Translations under genes and position numbers: made by a program
From: Acanthosoma haemorrhoidale
Taxonomy: Eukaryota > Arthropoda > Insecta > Hemiptera > Acanthosomatidae
Assembly (NCBI GenBank): GCA_930367205.1
Contig: OV884013.1
Coordinates: 116,212,869-116,276,868, forward strand
Reading direction: 5' to 3'
Length of the DNA: 64,000 bases
The notes under the pieces: model-generated
The model's database searches: none
What the model saw: the letters and a program-made list of their open reading frames with translations, nothing else
Told to the model about the DNA's origin: nothing
In this document: positions 22,714 through 34,177 of the stretch, piece after piece
How positions within the stretch are numbered: position 1 is the stretch's first letter
How the letters are laid out: every line of letters starts with the position of its first letter

Positions 22714-23243
22714 TGTGACGCCTAATCCAGGCCAAATGTAAACATTGCAGGCTCGGCTTGCCCCCTCTCTCCACCGGGCCTGTCGTATTCCATCTCTCGC
22801 CGATGTTACATCGAGTGAATCCTCTCACCATTTCTTTCCTCAGTCATAGTTTTCTATGTGAGTTCGAACATTTTCGTAACAAACGGGGATTTGTCATCAA
22901 ATGACCATACTGGTATTGATCTTCAACAAGATTGGTATTTTTTGTTTATTTTAATGAGTGTGCGAGATCGTGAGCTTCATCTCTAATTGAAGCGCTCGGA
23001 TTCAATTGATCTCCTATTCAACCTTTCGACGGTTCAATTTCGGACAGAGGGGAAGGAGTTGATTTCTGAATCCACAATCAAGATCAGAACAGCTACAACA
23101 ATCATCATCATCTTCACGACACAACCTATTTCCACCGGACGAGACGATATTTTGGATTGGAGCGAAACACCAGTACGACGGAATAATGCCGGCCGGCCTT
23201 CTCGTTGCAACTGCAGATTATCATTATAACACCACACGGTGAG
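22714..23243 (+). mobile_element. Possible solo LTR (22714-22881) and leader
   Basis: A 168-bp stretch begins TGTGACGCC and ends TTTCGTAACA, a TG...CA pattern usual for LTRs, with a GC-richer centre. It is followed by AAACGGGGATTTGTCATC, which resembles a retroelement leader. An 80-codon frame (22987-23229) of unknown nature ends close to CACG|GTGAGT, a good splice-donor sequence. No second LTR, gag or pol is visible in the window. A promoter-plus-5'-exon of a host gene is an alternative reading. Confidence 0.3.
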
Positions 23244-24104
23244 TCATTCACCAATCATTGAACGCTATATAACACAACGTTTGCCATTTGCAATTGCTGT
23301 TGTGTTCATATCCTCATTTTAATGTTTATTACTCTACGATTGAGGGATCAATAATATTTAATTAAACTAACGCTTAAATTTAAATTCTTATATTTGTTAT
23401 AGATTTATAATTTATTTATTTATTTATTATTATTACCTAAAGTAGTGTGAAATTGTTGATTCTGCTCGTGTTAACAAATGTTATGTTAAAAATTATTAAC
23501 TTAATTTATTATTTCTACGATTTCAAGGCAAGCTTGCTCATAAATATTAATTCGTTTCCAATTACATGTTTGTTTAACTTTGCTATTTGTTTGAATATAT
23601 ATCAATTGTTACGATTACATGGTTTATTCTTTTACACTAATTCTTAAGTACCCAGTTGCAATTTTGAGCCACATATTTTCTACGCTAGTAAGGAGGAAAG
23701 GTTCTACTGAACCTCTCAAGCTGCGTAAACAACCCCCCTGACATTCGCATACATGCTAAACAATTATTTATTTCTATTATAGTAATTTTTTTACATATGT
23801 TTTTTATTACATTCGTTTATTTATGTTGTATTTGCATTTAATGTAACTATTGTACCAACTTTTTTTTTTATTCTGGATTTTTGTTTTAGAATGTTCATTT
23901 TTTTTGAGTGTGTATCTCTTTTTCTTACTGAAGTATACTCTCTAGTTAATTATTATCTTTCTGTTCTGCCACTTATTGCCTGTTAGCCAATGAATCCATT
24001 ATTAGTCTGGACTAATGGTAATGTACGTGATGGTATTCTTGGAGCACGAGGTCGCAGAATAAAGTTTTTTTTTTCTATACATCTATCTACTTCAGTATTT
24101 TCGT
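23244..24104. other. no recognised feature
   Basis: AT-rich sequence; the 66-codon frame at 23447-23647 is low-complexity hydrophobic sequence of the kind expected by chance here. Confidence 0.5.
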
Positions 24105-24390
24105 TTTCTTCATAGCCCCTTTAAATTTACAGATAATTATATATAATTATAGATCCTCAGGCGAATCTATTTACAAATTATTTTTGTATTTTCTATAGCG
24201 TCGCTACATTATATACAGGTTTTGTTATTTTATAAAAATTATATAATGAATAAACAAGTATAATGATATACATTATATGTGACTGGACTGAACTGACTAT
24301 TAAAGGTGATGGGGCTCACCTTTTTGACCGAACATAAAACTTACTTACATACTAATTCTTAACATAATTTTTCCCAGACAGTATACTGAA
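24105..24390 (-). mobile_element. Jockey-B LINE 3' UTR fragment
   Basis: Reverse complement of the Jockey-B 3' end: CATAGCCCCTTTAAATTTAC, GCGTCGCTACATTATATACA and GGGGCTCACCTTTTTGACC, reaching to the codons around CTGTCTGGGAAAAATT (about 24383). Nothing recognisable lies between 24391 and 24644. Confidence 0.8.
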
Positions 24391-24644
24391 GTAGTATTAT
24401 ATTATACTTTAAGCCACAGATATAATACTAACAAGTAGATGTAGGGTATATAATAAGACTAAAGTAGATGTGATATAGGAAGCAGGTCGGTATAGAGGTC
24501 AGAGGAAGAAAGTGTTATTAGAGCATGACAGTCAGTGAGCAGCGCCACTTTTTTTAACTATAATGTACTCCCTCTTAATAAAAACCATTTCATATTTTTT
24601 TTTAGGTTTAAAAGTAGGTTTTAGATTGGTGAGATAGTTACTAA

Positions 24645-25340
24645 ACGTGTCCCAGAATTAACGCTAGATTTGAATTTGCCGCCATTTGTGCAGTAAAGTG
24701 CTGGCAACCCTAAAAAAAAAACGATTTGACAGCTGACAGTTTAGGGTTAGTAAAAACGGAGCGTTACACGATAGAACAACGTGTCTTTATTGGCCCCTAG
24801 ATCGTGTGATTTAAATCCAGGAACATCAATTCGGCGTCGTAAACACAGTTCATTGTGCCAAAATTGGATGATATTGATGTGGCCAATATGTGGTTTCAAC
24901 AAGATGGTGCCACATGCCATACAGCCCATGAAACAATTCAAATACTGCATGAGACATTTCCAGGTCGTGTTCTCTCTCGTTTCGGTGATCAGAATTGGCC
25001 CCCTAGACCGTGTGATTTAACACCTTTAGATTTCTTTTTATGGGGTTATTTGAAGTCAAAGGTGTATGTCAACAAGCCCACATCCACCCGTGCATTAAAA
25101 GAGGAAATTCAACGCTGCATCAACGAAATTCAGCCACATTTATGCCAAATGGTCATGATAAATTCCGAAAAAAGAGTGCGTATGTGCCAGCAAAGTCGTG
25201 GAGACCATTGGCCCGATGTGTTATTCCATAGATTACCCTATCCTATTTACTTTATAATTCAATAAAAAAATAACAACAAAAATATTTTAAACTTTTTTTT
25301 CTATTTAAATGAAATCTTGCGTTAATTCTAGGACACACCC
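24645..25340 (+). mobile_element. DUF4817-type Tc1/mariner derivative, internally deleted
   Basis: Terminal repeats are readable at both ends: GTGTCCCAGAATTAACGC at 24648 and its inverse GCGTTAATTCTAGGACAC at 25319-25336. The ORF starts near 24755 (ERYTIEQRVFI), then jumps to PGTSIRRR-KHSSL and PKLDDIDVANMWFQQDGATC, giving WFQQDGA (second catalytic Asp) and CDLTPLDFFLWGYLKSKVY (third Asp). The region with the first catalytic Asp is gone. The C-terminal frame is open from 24855 to about 25265. It probably spreads, or spread, only with transposase supplied in trans. Confidence 0.85.
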
Positions 25341-26298
25341 CATTGTGTATGATCACTCAGAGGAGCAAGATAATATTGATTGTGAACTGAATAAGACAAC
25401 TCACAAAGAAAAGCTGGATACGTATGAGGACACCGATTTCAATGAAACATTTCTTCGGTGATAGATCGAAAAATACTTGACATGTGTACGTGCGCTCTTG
25501 CCAATGATTGGTTTTTTTTTGCCGTAAAATATGGAAAACACACCGGGTTGTGTTATATGACCATGTAGCTTTAGTGCATTTAGTAGTTTTTTTTCTATCT
25601 TTACTGATATCCATAAACAGCGGTTTTGGATAATGTTATTTGCAATGTAAAGTGCTCACATTGTTTGTTCGGAAGTACTGCACATATATTATGTGTTTAT
25701 TTCTAGAATTTAAACTTTATTATTTTTGTTAAGATATTTCGTTATATAGTATTTAATATGATTGATTTAATGTAGTTTGTAAGCATGAAATAAGTTATAT
25801 ACCCCTATCCACTGTGAGGCTTACATATCGGATATTTGGGTCCTGCTTGAATTAGTGAGTTCCCGATTATCTGTTGATTAACCGTTTTATATTTGTGATT
25901 AGACACCTAAAACTCACCTTTTCTTCTAACTAACCCTTCGGGTACTGTTTGAGATAGCATTACTGTCAGCTGTGGTTGTTGAATATCTGGGAGGCGGTGA
26001 AAACATCCCAAAATGGATGGAGAGGACATTAACCGGGCACTCATCCCAGTAATGGCGGGCGCGGGAAAAAAAACCCCGGGATTAAGTCGCTTTTAGGCGG
26101 TAATTTAGAGCATGTTCACACCTGATAGCCTTTTTCGTGCCTGCTCTCATATGGAGCCAGAGAGTTACTTGTACCTCGTTGCTGTTCAGCTTCCTGTTCG
26201 GTTTGATTACGGCCGCTCCTAATTTTATGTTTTACCAACCCAACTATTTTTTAGTTCAATTGAGAACTAAATTGTATTCAGTGAATATTTTTAACGAA
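25341..26298. other. no recognised feature
   Basis: AT-rich with a GC-richer patch at about 25980-26100 (GGGCGCGGG followed by an A-run). No supportable gene. Confidence 0.45.
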
Positions 26299-26631
26299 CT
26301 AAATTTCAATAGTTATATTGACTTTTTGAAACACCTTAGCGCTATGAACGTTTCTGATTAGGGATCGGCTGATGAAATGATGAGTAAACGGACCAAAGCC
26401 TGTTTGATTTAGGATATGACCCGAAATTTCCGTAGATCTTCCTCGGGATGGTGTTGTATTATATATTCGGGAGCTATCTTGTAAAAGAATGGTTTCAAAG
26501 TCCTTAGGGAGTGTTCGGGAGTTGACAGGTTGAGGTGCTATGCTGGTGACTGTACGTACCTGGGCCATGTGAAGGTCAAAAGGTGCATCTACCAAGTCAA
26601 TTTTGTTTAAATACTTCCAACATTTGCTCAC
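26299..26631 (-). pseudogene. Open frame, possibly a LINE RNase H-side remnant
   Basis: A 110-codon frame. The stretch HILNQTGFGPFTHHFISRSL loosely follows the (L)TGHGPF--HL-RF pattern found near the end of some insect LINE ORFs. No other part of such an ORF, and no 3' UTR repeat, is visible. A chance frame cannot be excluded. Confidence 0.2.
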
Positions 26632-27856
26632 TGAATAGCAATACCTATTGTGAAATGAAAATTTTACTTAAAAGAGGAAATTTTATTAAAAAGTTTTATT
26701 CCCTATTGCTTCGCATATTTCTAGTTTTTTTGATATCGTTCAGATTGTTGGGATTCGCTTTGTTCGGAAGTAGATCCTTTACCTTGATAGAGTTTATACG
26801 TCGTGACATTAAACAGTTAAGCATTAATATCAATGATAGGACAATCATGTGAGACAAGGTCTGTTACCTAAGGCAGAAACAGTGATTCACCTGTGCGATG
26901 AATCAGCCGCGTACATCAGGTAGATAAATATACCTGCTACTGGGACTGTGCTATCTGCTATCGCGGAGAAACTCCGTTACTCCGAGGGAAGGAGATCATC
27001 TGTCACTGTAACGTCTTATCGTTACGCCTGTAACTGCCGCCGCTGTAACGCTCTCCAATGTCACGTATTCTCTTACCTGGTACCTGTTACCTGAGCAGTG
27101 GTAGTTAGGAAGTCGTGACGGATTAGGTATGGCCATTTAGATTTAGTCAGCGGTGGTGGCAGGATTTGTCTTAGTGGGAACATGAGTATTTCTGTTGTAC
27201 ATGGACAATGGGATCATAAAGGCGTGCCTAGTTATCAGTGAACTGATTGGACAATAACTAACTTTTAATTACTTATTTATATCGTAGTAAGACTTAGTCA
27301 TGGCTAATGATTAACGGCCAATCATGAGTGAATCAGCTAAACTAATCCTTATTCTGTGCGTTTTTATCATTTGCTTGGGCAGTGACTGTATGTTAATTTG
27401 TTTTTCGTTTTTTCAAAACCAAAAAACTTTTTCACTCTTTGTCTCCCTCTTTGAGTGTAAGTGTTCAGTATGAACTGAGATTTGACATTTTCATTATTAA
27501 TTATGTATATATTACGCCGGTGCTTATGCGGAATAAAATTGCGGGAAGTCATTAAAACAATAATCAAAAGCTCTTTTTAAAGAAGTAAATAATAATAAAT
27601 TAAATTTTTGAAACGCCATCCTTGAGTTTTATTTATACTAGTATTTTCCTTTAACTGCAGAGAATTCAGAATAAATTCATATGAATAATAACAAATTCAG
27701 TTAGAAACCGTACTACCACCTCAGATCTAACATGATACCATTGACGTAGACAAAGAAAGCACTAGAAAGTTTCTAGAAAATTGTAACATTAGCTACAACC
27801 CTATAATAATATGTGTTATACTTAATGTTTTAACTTGGAATAAGATACATAAATAT
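26632..27856. other. no recognised feature
   Basis: Mixed sequence. The patch 26930-27090 has repeated GTTAC/GTAACG words (CTGTAACG, GTTACGCC, CTGTTACC) but no regular period. No gene recognised. Confidence 0.45.
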
Positions 27857-28056
27857 AAGGATGTAGTGGAAGGTGTACCAGAGTAAGCACAAGAAAGCGA
27901 TGGCTGGAACATGTGGAAGTAATAAGTAAGTATCGAGAAAGCAATTTGGGCAGATGACAGAGTCATGTAACTTATGCAGACTACGAACCATACACTGTAA
28001 GGCACCGAGGAGTCTATGGAATATTTTAAAACAAAACTAACTGTACTAATTTATAT
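27857..28056 (+). repeat. Left arm of a 200-bp inverted repeat
   Basis: Matches 29017-29216 in reverse complement over its whole length with few differences; shared blocks include CAGACTACGAACCATACACT and GGCACCGAGGAGTCTATGGA. The arms are 960 bp apart. Read in this orientation it gives a patchy frame (RKRWLEHVEVISKYRE, then YADYEPYTVRHRGVYG) that I cannot assign. Confidence 0.9.
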
Positions 28057-28320
28057 TTGATCCAAGAAGGAGCACTCAAAATTAGTCTTTTAGTTGTGAG
28101 TTTCTTTTATTTTGGTTCGGTTCCTACTTATAAATTTAAGTTTAACGTATTAATTGTAATTTAGTTTTAATTTACAGGCTTTCTGGCGTCTAGCAACTAT
28201 ATGTAACAGGACCATTTACATAAAACATAATACGGAAATAAAACAAAATTTTCTCTCTCATAAAAAAAATGTTTGCTTTTATAACTTATAGTAATCAGTT
28301 ATCTTAAATTCTCTTTCTTG
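28057..28320. other. AT-rich spacer inside the inverted repeat
   Basis: No recognisable feature between the left arm and the family X tail copy. Confidence 0.45.
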
Positions 28321-28760
28321 GAGAATGTCATAAATGTTACAGACAATTCTATTTGAATAAACTTCTCAGATTTGAATGGATCTCAAATGCCATTGGAAGT
28401 ATCACTATTCTCGAATTCATGGACAATTAAATAATCTTAGTAGGAGAGTCTTTTAAAAGAAAAGAAAGAAAAGCTTTATTATGAAGTACAATTAAAACAC
28501 GGGTATATACAAATATTAAGAGTTACGTTACTACATACTGGGTGGAATGTCTAGGGACGAGTGGGGCCTGGGGCTAAAGCTGAGACATATATGTATAAGA
28601 AAAGGATAAGATTCTGGGGAGTAGGGAGGTATTGGAGGGATGCGGTTGCTTACTTAAAAATAACAAGAACCATCAGTGACTTCCATGAAGTCACGAGGCA
28701 GGTATACAGTTCTGCTCAGGCCCCTTCTACTTTTCTTAGCATCATAAAACTAACGACCCT
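28321..28760 (-). mobile_element. Family X tail repeat with extended 3' flank
   Basis: On the minus strand this runs TTATGATGCTAAG (about 28750), CTTCATGGAAGTCACTGATG, CATTCCACCCAGTATGTAGT, then a poly(A)-signal-like AATAAAGCTTTTC and TTTTAAAAGACTCTCCTAC, and a further 115 bp (28321-28440) that is also present beyond the tail at 62800-62925. The longest plus-strand frame here (28561-28854) is antisense to the repeat. Confidence 0.85.
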
Positions 28761-29016
28761 TTTCGGTAGCTCACATTACCATTATCAAGTGCTAAATAAA
28801 ATTAGATACAAAATCGTAAATCATTATGAAAACTTGGTCTCTTTGATGGGATAACCACCGCTGGTGATAATTACTCATCTTGAGTGAGATTACCTCTCCT
28901 TCGCTTGTGAGGTTGTGTACTCTATGATTTGTGATTGCTTATTTTTCAGGATTTGCTAATGGCAGTATGAGCCAGCGAAAGGGCCCCTGCGCTAAAGGCA
29001 GGCAATGCCATAGCTG

Positions 29017-29216
29017 TAAATTAGTACAGTTAGTTTTGTTTTAAAATATTCCATAGACTCCTCGGTGCCTTACAGTGTATGGTTCGTAGTCTGCATAAGT
29101 TACATGACTCTGTCATCTGCCCAAATGGCTTTCTCAATACTTACTTATTACTTCCATATGTTGCAGCCATCGCTTTCTTGTGCGTACTCTGGTACGCCTT
29201 CCACTACATCCTTCTG
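29017..29216 (-). repeat. Right arm of a 200-bp inverted repeat
   Basis: Inverse copy of 27857-28056. The main differences are near the outer end (for example GTTGCAGCC versus the rc of GGCTGGAAC) and one AATTTG/AAATGG change. Outside the arm the two flanks are unrelated. Confidence 0.9.
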
Positions 29217-29311
29217 GAGGCTGATCATTGCCATCCTGTGTAAGAACCATTAAGTGTTACACACAGTGATCAGTTATTATGACTTGGATGGTTTCTGATT
29301 TACCTTCTCTC

Positions 29312-29602
29312 GTACCCTAGGGTCCTTTCGGTCAAATCTGGTTCTCCCGTTGACTCTTCCAGGCTGCCTGTGTCTTACATACACGACTCCTTAGGTTAAA
29401 CCCGCTAGGTAGATTTGCTTCTACATGGCATTTGTACTTTAGTTTCAAACAAATACACCTAGTTAGTGGTTTGTATATTATTGCTACTTCTCCAATGGAT
29501 GTGCCTTTTTCCGCTGTTAAAACCAGGGAGTCGGTTGAGATGTCTCTTTCTGAACTTTCTCCGTTAATTTTTACTGGGCTGTAGAGTTTGCTACGTGTAT
29601 TT
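29312..29602 (-). CDS. Coding-like stretch of unknown identity
   Basis: On the minus strand a frame stays open for about 97 codons without needing an ATG: SPVKINGESSERDISTDSLV, GTSIGEVAIIYKPLTRCICL, then LPSGFNLRSRVCKTQAAWKS and a stop after QREN. Its composition looks more protein-like than most frames here. It could be a host exon or the gag/ORF1 of a TE. I recognise no domain. Confidence 0.3.
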
Positions 29603-30012
29603 ATTTATTTTAAAGTTTTATCTTAAATGATTGTATAAATTCTCCAGAATTACAAAAATAGAAAAAAGGCCGAATAAAGATTGTAAATTGCCCCAAGTGA
29701 TAAGGATATCTGCAGAGGCCACAACTACAACCCTCAGGCATTTGTGGGGCTAACAAATAGGGCTATGCTGATAACGCCTACGAACTCCCGCCAATCCCCT
29801 TTATTTCCCTCCGGAACGAGGAGCACAGATTTGGCGCCTAAAAGGGTAATAACCATTTACCCCCTCCCCTGTTTCCGGGGGCATTACACTTCCTCTGGGC
29901 TCCGCCCATTGTGGAAGTGGAAAATTATTCATACTTAGATTGTCAATTTTAGTTTTGGTGCAAATCCTACTATTGTTAATAAACATCGGCCAGAGAAATC
30001 GAAACTTGTACC
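29603..30012. other. no recognised feature
   Basis: Contains a C-rich patch at 29760-29900 with an unremarkable 64-codon frame (29744-29938); function or repeat class not known. Confidence 0.4.
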
Positions 30013-30110
30013 TGGGACCTCCCGTGCAGGGTAGTTTTGGCATAACCCCTAGTGGGAGGAGGGGGCAGGTTCGAGTCTCAATTCGGTCGGCATTTTTTTT
30101 CTTTTTTGGT
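30013..30110 (+). repeat. tRNA-like motif with Pol III-type terminator
   Basis: A B-box-like GGTTCGAGTCT (30068-30078) is preceded by GGTAGTTTTGG (about 30030-30040) as a weak A box and followed by a run of eight T's at about 30093-30100. Spacing is shorter than in a tRNA and no cloverleaf forms. A SINE head or pseudo-tRNA is likely. Confidence 0.35.
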
Positions 30111-30559
30111 TGGTAATTATTAAATATTTTTAATTAATATGACTAGGAGCAGTAACTATCACACCAGCTTTTCTATAAAACGTTTAAGAACCTCTAACAA
30201 AAACTAATTTTACCTAGGATAAATTTTAAAGAAATCTTCGTTTTGGGTAATAAAAGATGTATAACATAATAACAAATATATTTAAAAGCGTCCTGGTAAA
30301 TAAATACAAAATAGTTATAAATATTATTATTCCAATCAAACTGCCTAAACCGTAAATTTGGTTATTCATTTTCCCATTACTTTTTTTTAGAATTTGTTAT
30401 TAATAAATAATAGTATTAGGCCCAAAATGTTGAAGAAAACAATCTATATTTTGTTAGATTAATACACCGATAAACCATCGCCCATGATATATAAAAACTT
30501 CAAAACAAATCACACAATTTCTCATTTCGACATTGGTAACAGTCAATCTGGACGGGTCG
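30111..30559. other. no recognised feature
   Basis: AT-rich; nothing recognised until the family X tail begins. Confidence 0.45.
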
Positions 30560-30746
30560 GTAAACACCTCCCTACTTCCCAGAATCTTATCCTTTTCTTA
30601 TACATATATGTCTCAGCTTTTAGTCCCAGACCCCACTTGTGCCTAGACATTCCACCCAGTATGTAGTAACGTAACTCTTAATATTTGTATATACCAGTGT
30701 TTTGCTTGTATTTCGTAATAAAGCTTTTCTTTCTTTTCTTTCTAAC
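30560..30746 (+). mobile_element. Family X tail repeat, 5'-truncated
   Basis: Holds CTCCCTACTTCCCAGAATCT, ATACATATATGTCTCAGCTT, GACATTCCACCCAGTATGTA and AATAAAGCTTTTCTTTC, then stops before the TTTTAAAAGACTC end. An unrelated sequence precedes it. Confidence 0.8.
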
Positions 30747-30995
30747 TGTTGATGAGTAGTTTAGTCTGAATAACGATTCTAAAAAGTTTTAAGTAAAGGT
30801 GTACCTCGGTAGATTACTGCCTGAAGAGGGGGGGGGACAAGCAATAAACAGAAATTTTCTCCGAAGCCCTGGTTAATAGGGTTCGTTACGTGGAAACATA
30901 ATCAATACGTGAGTGGGTTGGCGAAATCACCGTGATCTCCACTTCTGGGAACCTGTGGGACTTCACGGAGTTGGGCAGAACCTTTTGACTAACGG

Positions 30996-31379
30996 TTAGT
31001 CGGAGTGCTCAATCATGACTGATGGAGTCGAGACTAAATATATAACCGACAGTTTATGTAATAGATAGATAGATAAAAAAAAAATGTAATAGCGTTTTAG
31101 GGGGCTTCTGCTAATAGTAAACACAGCAACTATGCATGGACCGACCGCCGAGCACGACAGGAAGAACAAGGCGGCACCCCAGCCCCACATGTCCGGTAGG
31201 TAGGTAAGACACGAAGACTGGTCGCAGGATGTGGGTAAAAACCATGGATACCTACCAATACTTCTCAGTTCTCGGAGCCAAACGGGGTCTGTGAGCTTTG
31301 ATATGTCAAATATTAATCTCAGAAATTGATTTGGGATTATTTTTAAAGTTGGCTGTTTGTATGACTGACTAAGCTTCAA
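30996..31379 (-). CDS. Open frame with a hydrophobic core; possible host exon
   Basis: A 127-codon frame. The GC-rich centre (about 31105-31205) reads LPDMWGWGAALFFLSCSAVG then PCIVAVFTISRSP, a credible membrane segment, whereas the two ends look like random AT-rich translation. If real, only the centre would be exonic; a possible acceptor is CCTGCGACCAG at about 31226, but no donor is clear. Identity unknown. Confidence 0.25.
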   Translation of the reverse strand: MKLSQSYKQPTLKIIPNQFLRLIFDISKLTDPVWLRELRSIGRYPWFLPTSCDQSSCLTYLPDMWGWGAALFFLSCSAVGPCIVAVFTISRSPLKRYYIFFLSIYLLHKLSVIYLVSTPSVMIEHSD

Positions 31380-31445
31380 CTTGGTACTAGTACCGGCTTT
31401 ACTAAGTAATAGTAAGTTTTATAATGCTTGCTTTATATATAATAT

Positions 31446-31775
31446 TTAAAATCTTGCTAAGAACAAGTAGAAGGGGCTTGAGCAGACCTGTATACCTGTC
31501 TCGTGACTTCATGGAAGTCACTGATGGTTCCTGTTATTTTTAAGTAAGCAGCCTCATCCCTACAAGACCTTCCTACTTCCCAGAAGCTTATCCTTTTCAT
31601 ATACATATATGTCTCAGCTTTAGCCCCAGGCCCCACTCGTCCCTAGACATTCCACCCAGTATGTAGTAACGTAACTCTTAATATTTGTATATACCAGTGT
31701 TTTGCTTGTACTTCATAATAAAGCTTCTCTTTTAAAAGACTCTCCTCTACAAAGATTATTTAACTGTTGATTAAG
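31446..31775 (+). mobile_element. Family X tail repeat, near full length
   Basis: Runs from TGCTAAGAACAAGTAGAAGG through CTTCATGGAAGTCACTGATG, AGCCCCAGGCCCCACTCGTC and AATAAAGCTTCTC to AAAGACTCTCCTCTACAAAG and ATTATTTAACTGTTGAT. It differs from the others by short indels (for example the loss of TTTCTTTC after the poly(A) signal). Confidence 0.85.
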
Positions 31776-32246
31776 CGTAATTTGTGGGTTGATCTATAAG
31801 TTATTTTTCCTTTCAATCAGAAGGGACAGCATTGCATCCTAAAAATTGACTTTTCAACGCTCTTATCTCATTACGATAGCGAGTTTCATGCGAGCATAGT
31901 TTAAGGCTTGACAATAAATGTTTCCAATAGTTTTATAATTTATTCTTTATTATAGAGACTAAGCATGCCATTTATCGACACATTTCGAACCCGCAAAGTG
32001 ACTCGACCCGCACAACACACACACACACACGTGGTAGCAGTAATTTGAAAATATACAACCGACTTACTTGATGGCTGTATCGAATATGTTACAGTCAAAT
32101 AAATGGGATAGTTAACAGGAAGATGACATCCATAATGTTTTTATGATTGACACAAAGGTTTTAGTTCTATGCTATTTATAAATAATTACAAGGCGTAATA
32201 AGTAAAGATTTTTGAATCAAAAAGGATAATATTTATTATCTAGCAA
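31776..32246. other. AT-rich DNA with a short (AC)n run
   Basis: The CA dinucleotide run at about 32008-32029 is the only distinct feature. Confidence 0.5.
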
Positions 32247-32456
32247 TCATCTGCTACGAGTGAGGACCATCCCAATCTGAATCCAGACTCTCGCCAAGAC
32301 TTGTCCCTAATTTGATTTCCCCAGCGCTAGTTTGCCAAGAATCTAACTTCCTGTTAGATTGTTCTAAATATTTCCTGAAAGCGCCACTGGATATCATCTC
32401 GAGATGTGTTCGAATTTATGACATTTCCGTCGGTGACGTTATCAGACGGCATTGCC
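32247..32456 (-). CDS. Coding-like stretch of unknown identity
   Basis: On the minus strand the frame EMISSGAFRKYLEQSNRKLD continues through SWQTSAGEIKLGTSLGESLD to a stop after DSDWDGPHS (about 32260). A second, overlapping frame from an ATG near 32452 reads MPSDNVTDGNVINSNTSRDD. An AATAAA-like signal follows downstream on the same strand (about 32230-32240). It could be the 3' end of a TE or gene; I do not recognise it. Confidence 0.3.
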
Positions 32457-32725
32457 TCCGGGTAAAATAAAACTCTGCTCCACTTTTATTATAGGTTTAT
32501 TTAGAAACACATCAAGATTAAGCCCTTTATTCTATTTTAAATATTGCCTGACCAAGTTCTTCTAAAACTAATTTGCCTCAAACTAATTCTATGGCCTAAT
32601 TTGCTAAGAATGTTTTCATAAAAAAAATAAACAGATTTATTTAAATCAAATCAACTTCAACGCCGAGTGATAAAAGGTTAGATTCAATTGCCTTTTCTCA
32701 ATTAATAACTCTAAAGTCAGCAATA

Positions 32726-33445
32726 TAGGGAGGCCAACAGACCCCCCAAATCCACATGGTTGTCACCTCCCTCGCATGAGAAAGAGGAAGCGGAGTGCTG
32801 GGAAGTCCCCCACGCTCCTCTGTCAGCCGCGTCATTGGATACGAGCCAGTGGATGCTGACCAAGAGCGCGAGAGCCACAGACGCTCATGACATGATTGGA
32901 GAAACTGGCCATTGCCAGGACTCCCACGCATTTATAGCTGGTCACGAGGCCACTGCCGTTTTAGTCTCCGAGGAGGTTTATAGGGATGTGTGGCGCAGCG
33001 TAGTGACAGTGCTAGGGGATTAGGGTGGTTGGATAGGTTACTATGGAATTTCATGAACTTGGAAGGGATGAGTTCAAGAATGTAGGGTATATTAAGATCG
33101 TTAGATTGCGGACGTAATAAGGGGCATTTACTATTGTCCTCAGTACTTTTAATGAAAGGATTGGATACGCTTGATGTTCGACGCTTAAGAATAACTTTGT
33201 AGAACAATAATTTATTTTCTATTGAGAGATGGGAGGTCCTTCGAAGTAGTCTGTAAAGTTGTCCAAAGCGTCTGTTTAGTTCTTGTATTTTTAGCATCGT
33301 GTGTGGACTCCATGCCAGCCATTTGACGAGATGAATGCCTAAATACCTTGCTGTCTCGGATACATGGAGAGGAATGGAATTTAAAAAAAATTGAGGGCAG
33401 GACTTGCGGCAAAGGGTAAAGGTAATGTAGGAACATTTTGCTTCT
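32726..33445 (-). mobile_element. Jockey-A LINE with a frame-restoring internal deletion
   Basis: The minus-strand frame is open for 180 codons (32932-33474), the longest in the window: CSYITFTLCRKSCPQFFLNS, VSETARYLGIHL, ELNRRFGQLYRLLRRTSHLS, and after a deletion that removes the IWTYGIELWGT block and part of the next, NDLNIPYILELIPSKFMKFH to PRDQL. The deletions shift out of and back into frame around 33090-33190. The 3' UTR is truncated near 32726, and the 5' end near 33445. Not functional. Confidence 0.85.
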
Positions 33446-34177
33446 ACAATGTAATCAATATTCGGAATATTCACACATTTTTTATTTGACTGTGATTGCC
33501 AGCTTTGATAGCACTCGTAGCATTCCCGTTACTGAATAGCGTGTAATTGAAAAAACGATTTATTTGTTCCGTTGATTAGAGCTGCTTGTACTTGATAATT
33601 GCCAGATGGACCCGCGGTGGCAGCCGGTAGGAGGCACACACGAAGCAGAGAAATCGCTGCAAGGGAGTCACGGGTATCATTTCCGGTTCAATGGATTCCT
33701 CTTTCTTAGGCTGGCTATTATTCTCAGGCAGTGTGCGAGGCTGCTTTATGTAATCCATGAACCACTGTCTGCACTAACAGGCTGCTTCACTCATGCACCA
33801 ATCTATAAATGCACGTATGAATTACTATCCTGACCAAGTACTGATGAAGTAAGACACTTCTATGGCTGGAGATGGGAAGGGAGAGCTGTAAAAATAATAA
33901 AAACAGTCACTAGTGCTAAAGTATGTCTTATTTGGAACAATTCAAGTATACATATAAGTCTGGTCCAGAAAGAAAAGTTTAATAATTTTCACAATTGACA
34001 AAAATGTAAAAAGTCCGTCAAACTGCTCAGAACAAGTGTCTCAAACAGCGGAAACTTACCACATATTAATAGCTTTCTTAATCACCATGTTGATTGGTGA
34101 CAGTCCCAAATCTATTTAAACCATACCTTGGTCGAATAAACGAGGCAAGTGGATTAGAGATCGCCATGTTCCTCCCA
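33446..34177. other. no recognised feature
   Basis: A mixed patch at 33590-33800 carries short open frames on both strands, none with a recognisable motif. Nothing else is supportable. Confidence 0.45.

Noticed and set aside
28561..28854. 97-codon plus-strand open frame
   Set aside because: Antisense to the family X tail repeat; not conserved as a frame among tail copies.
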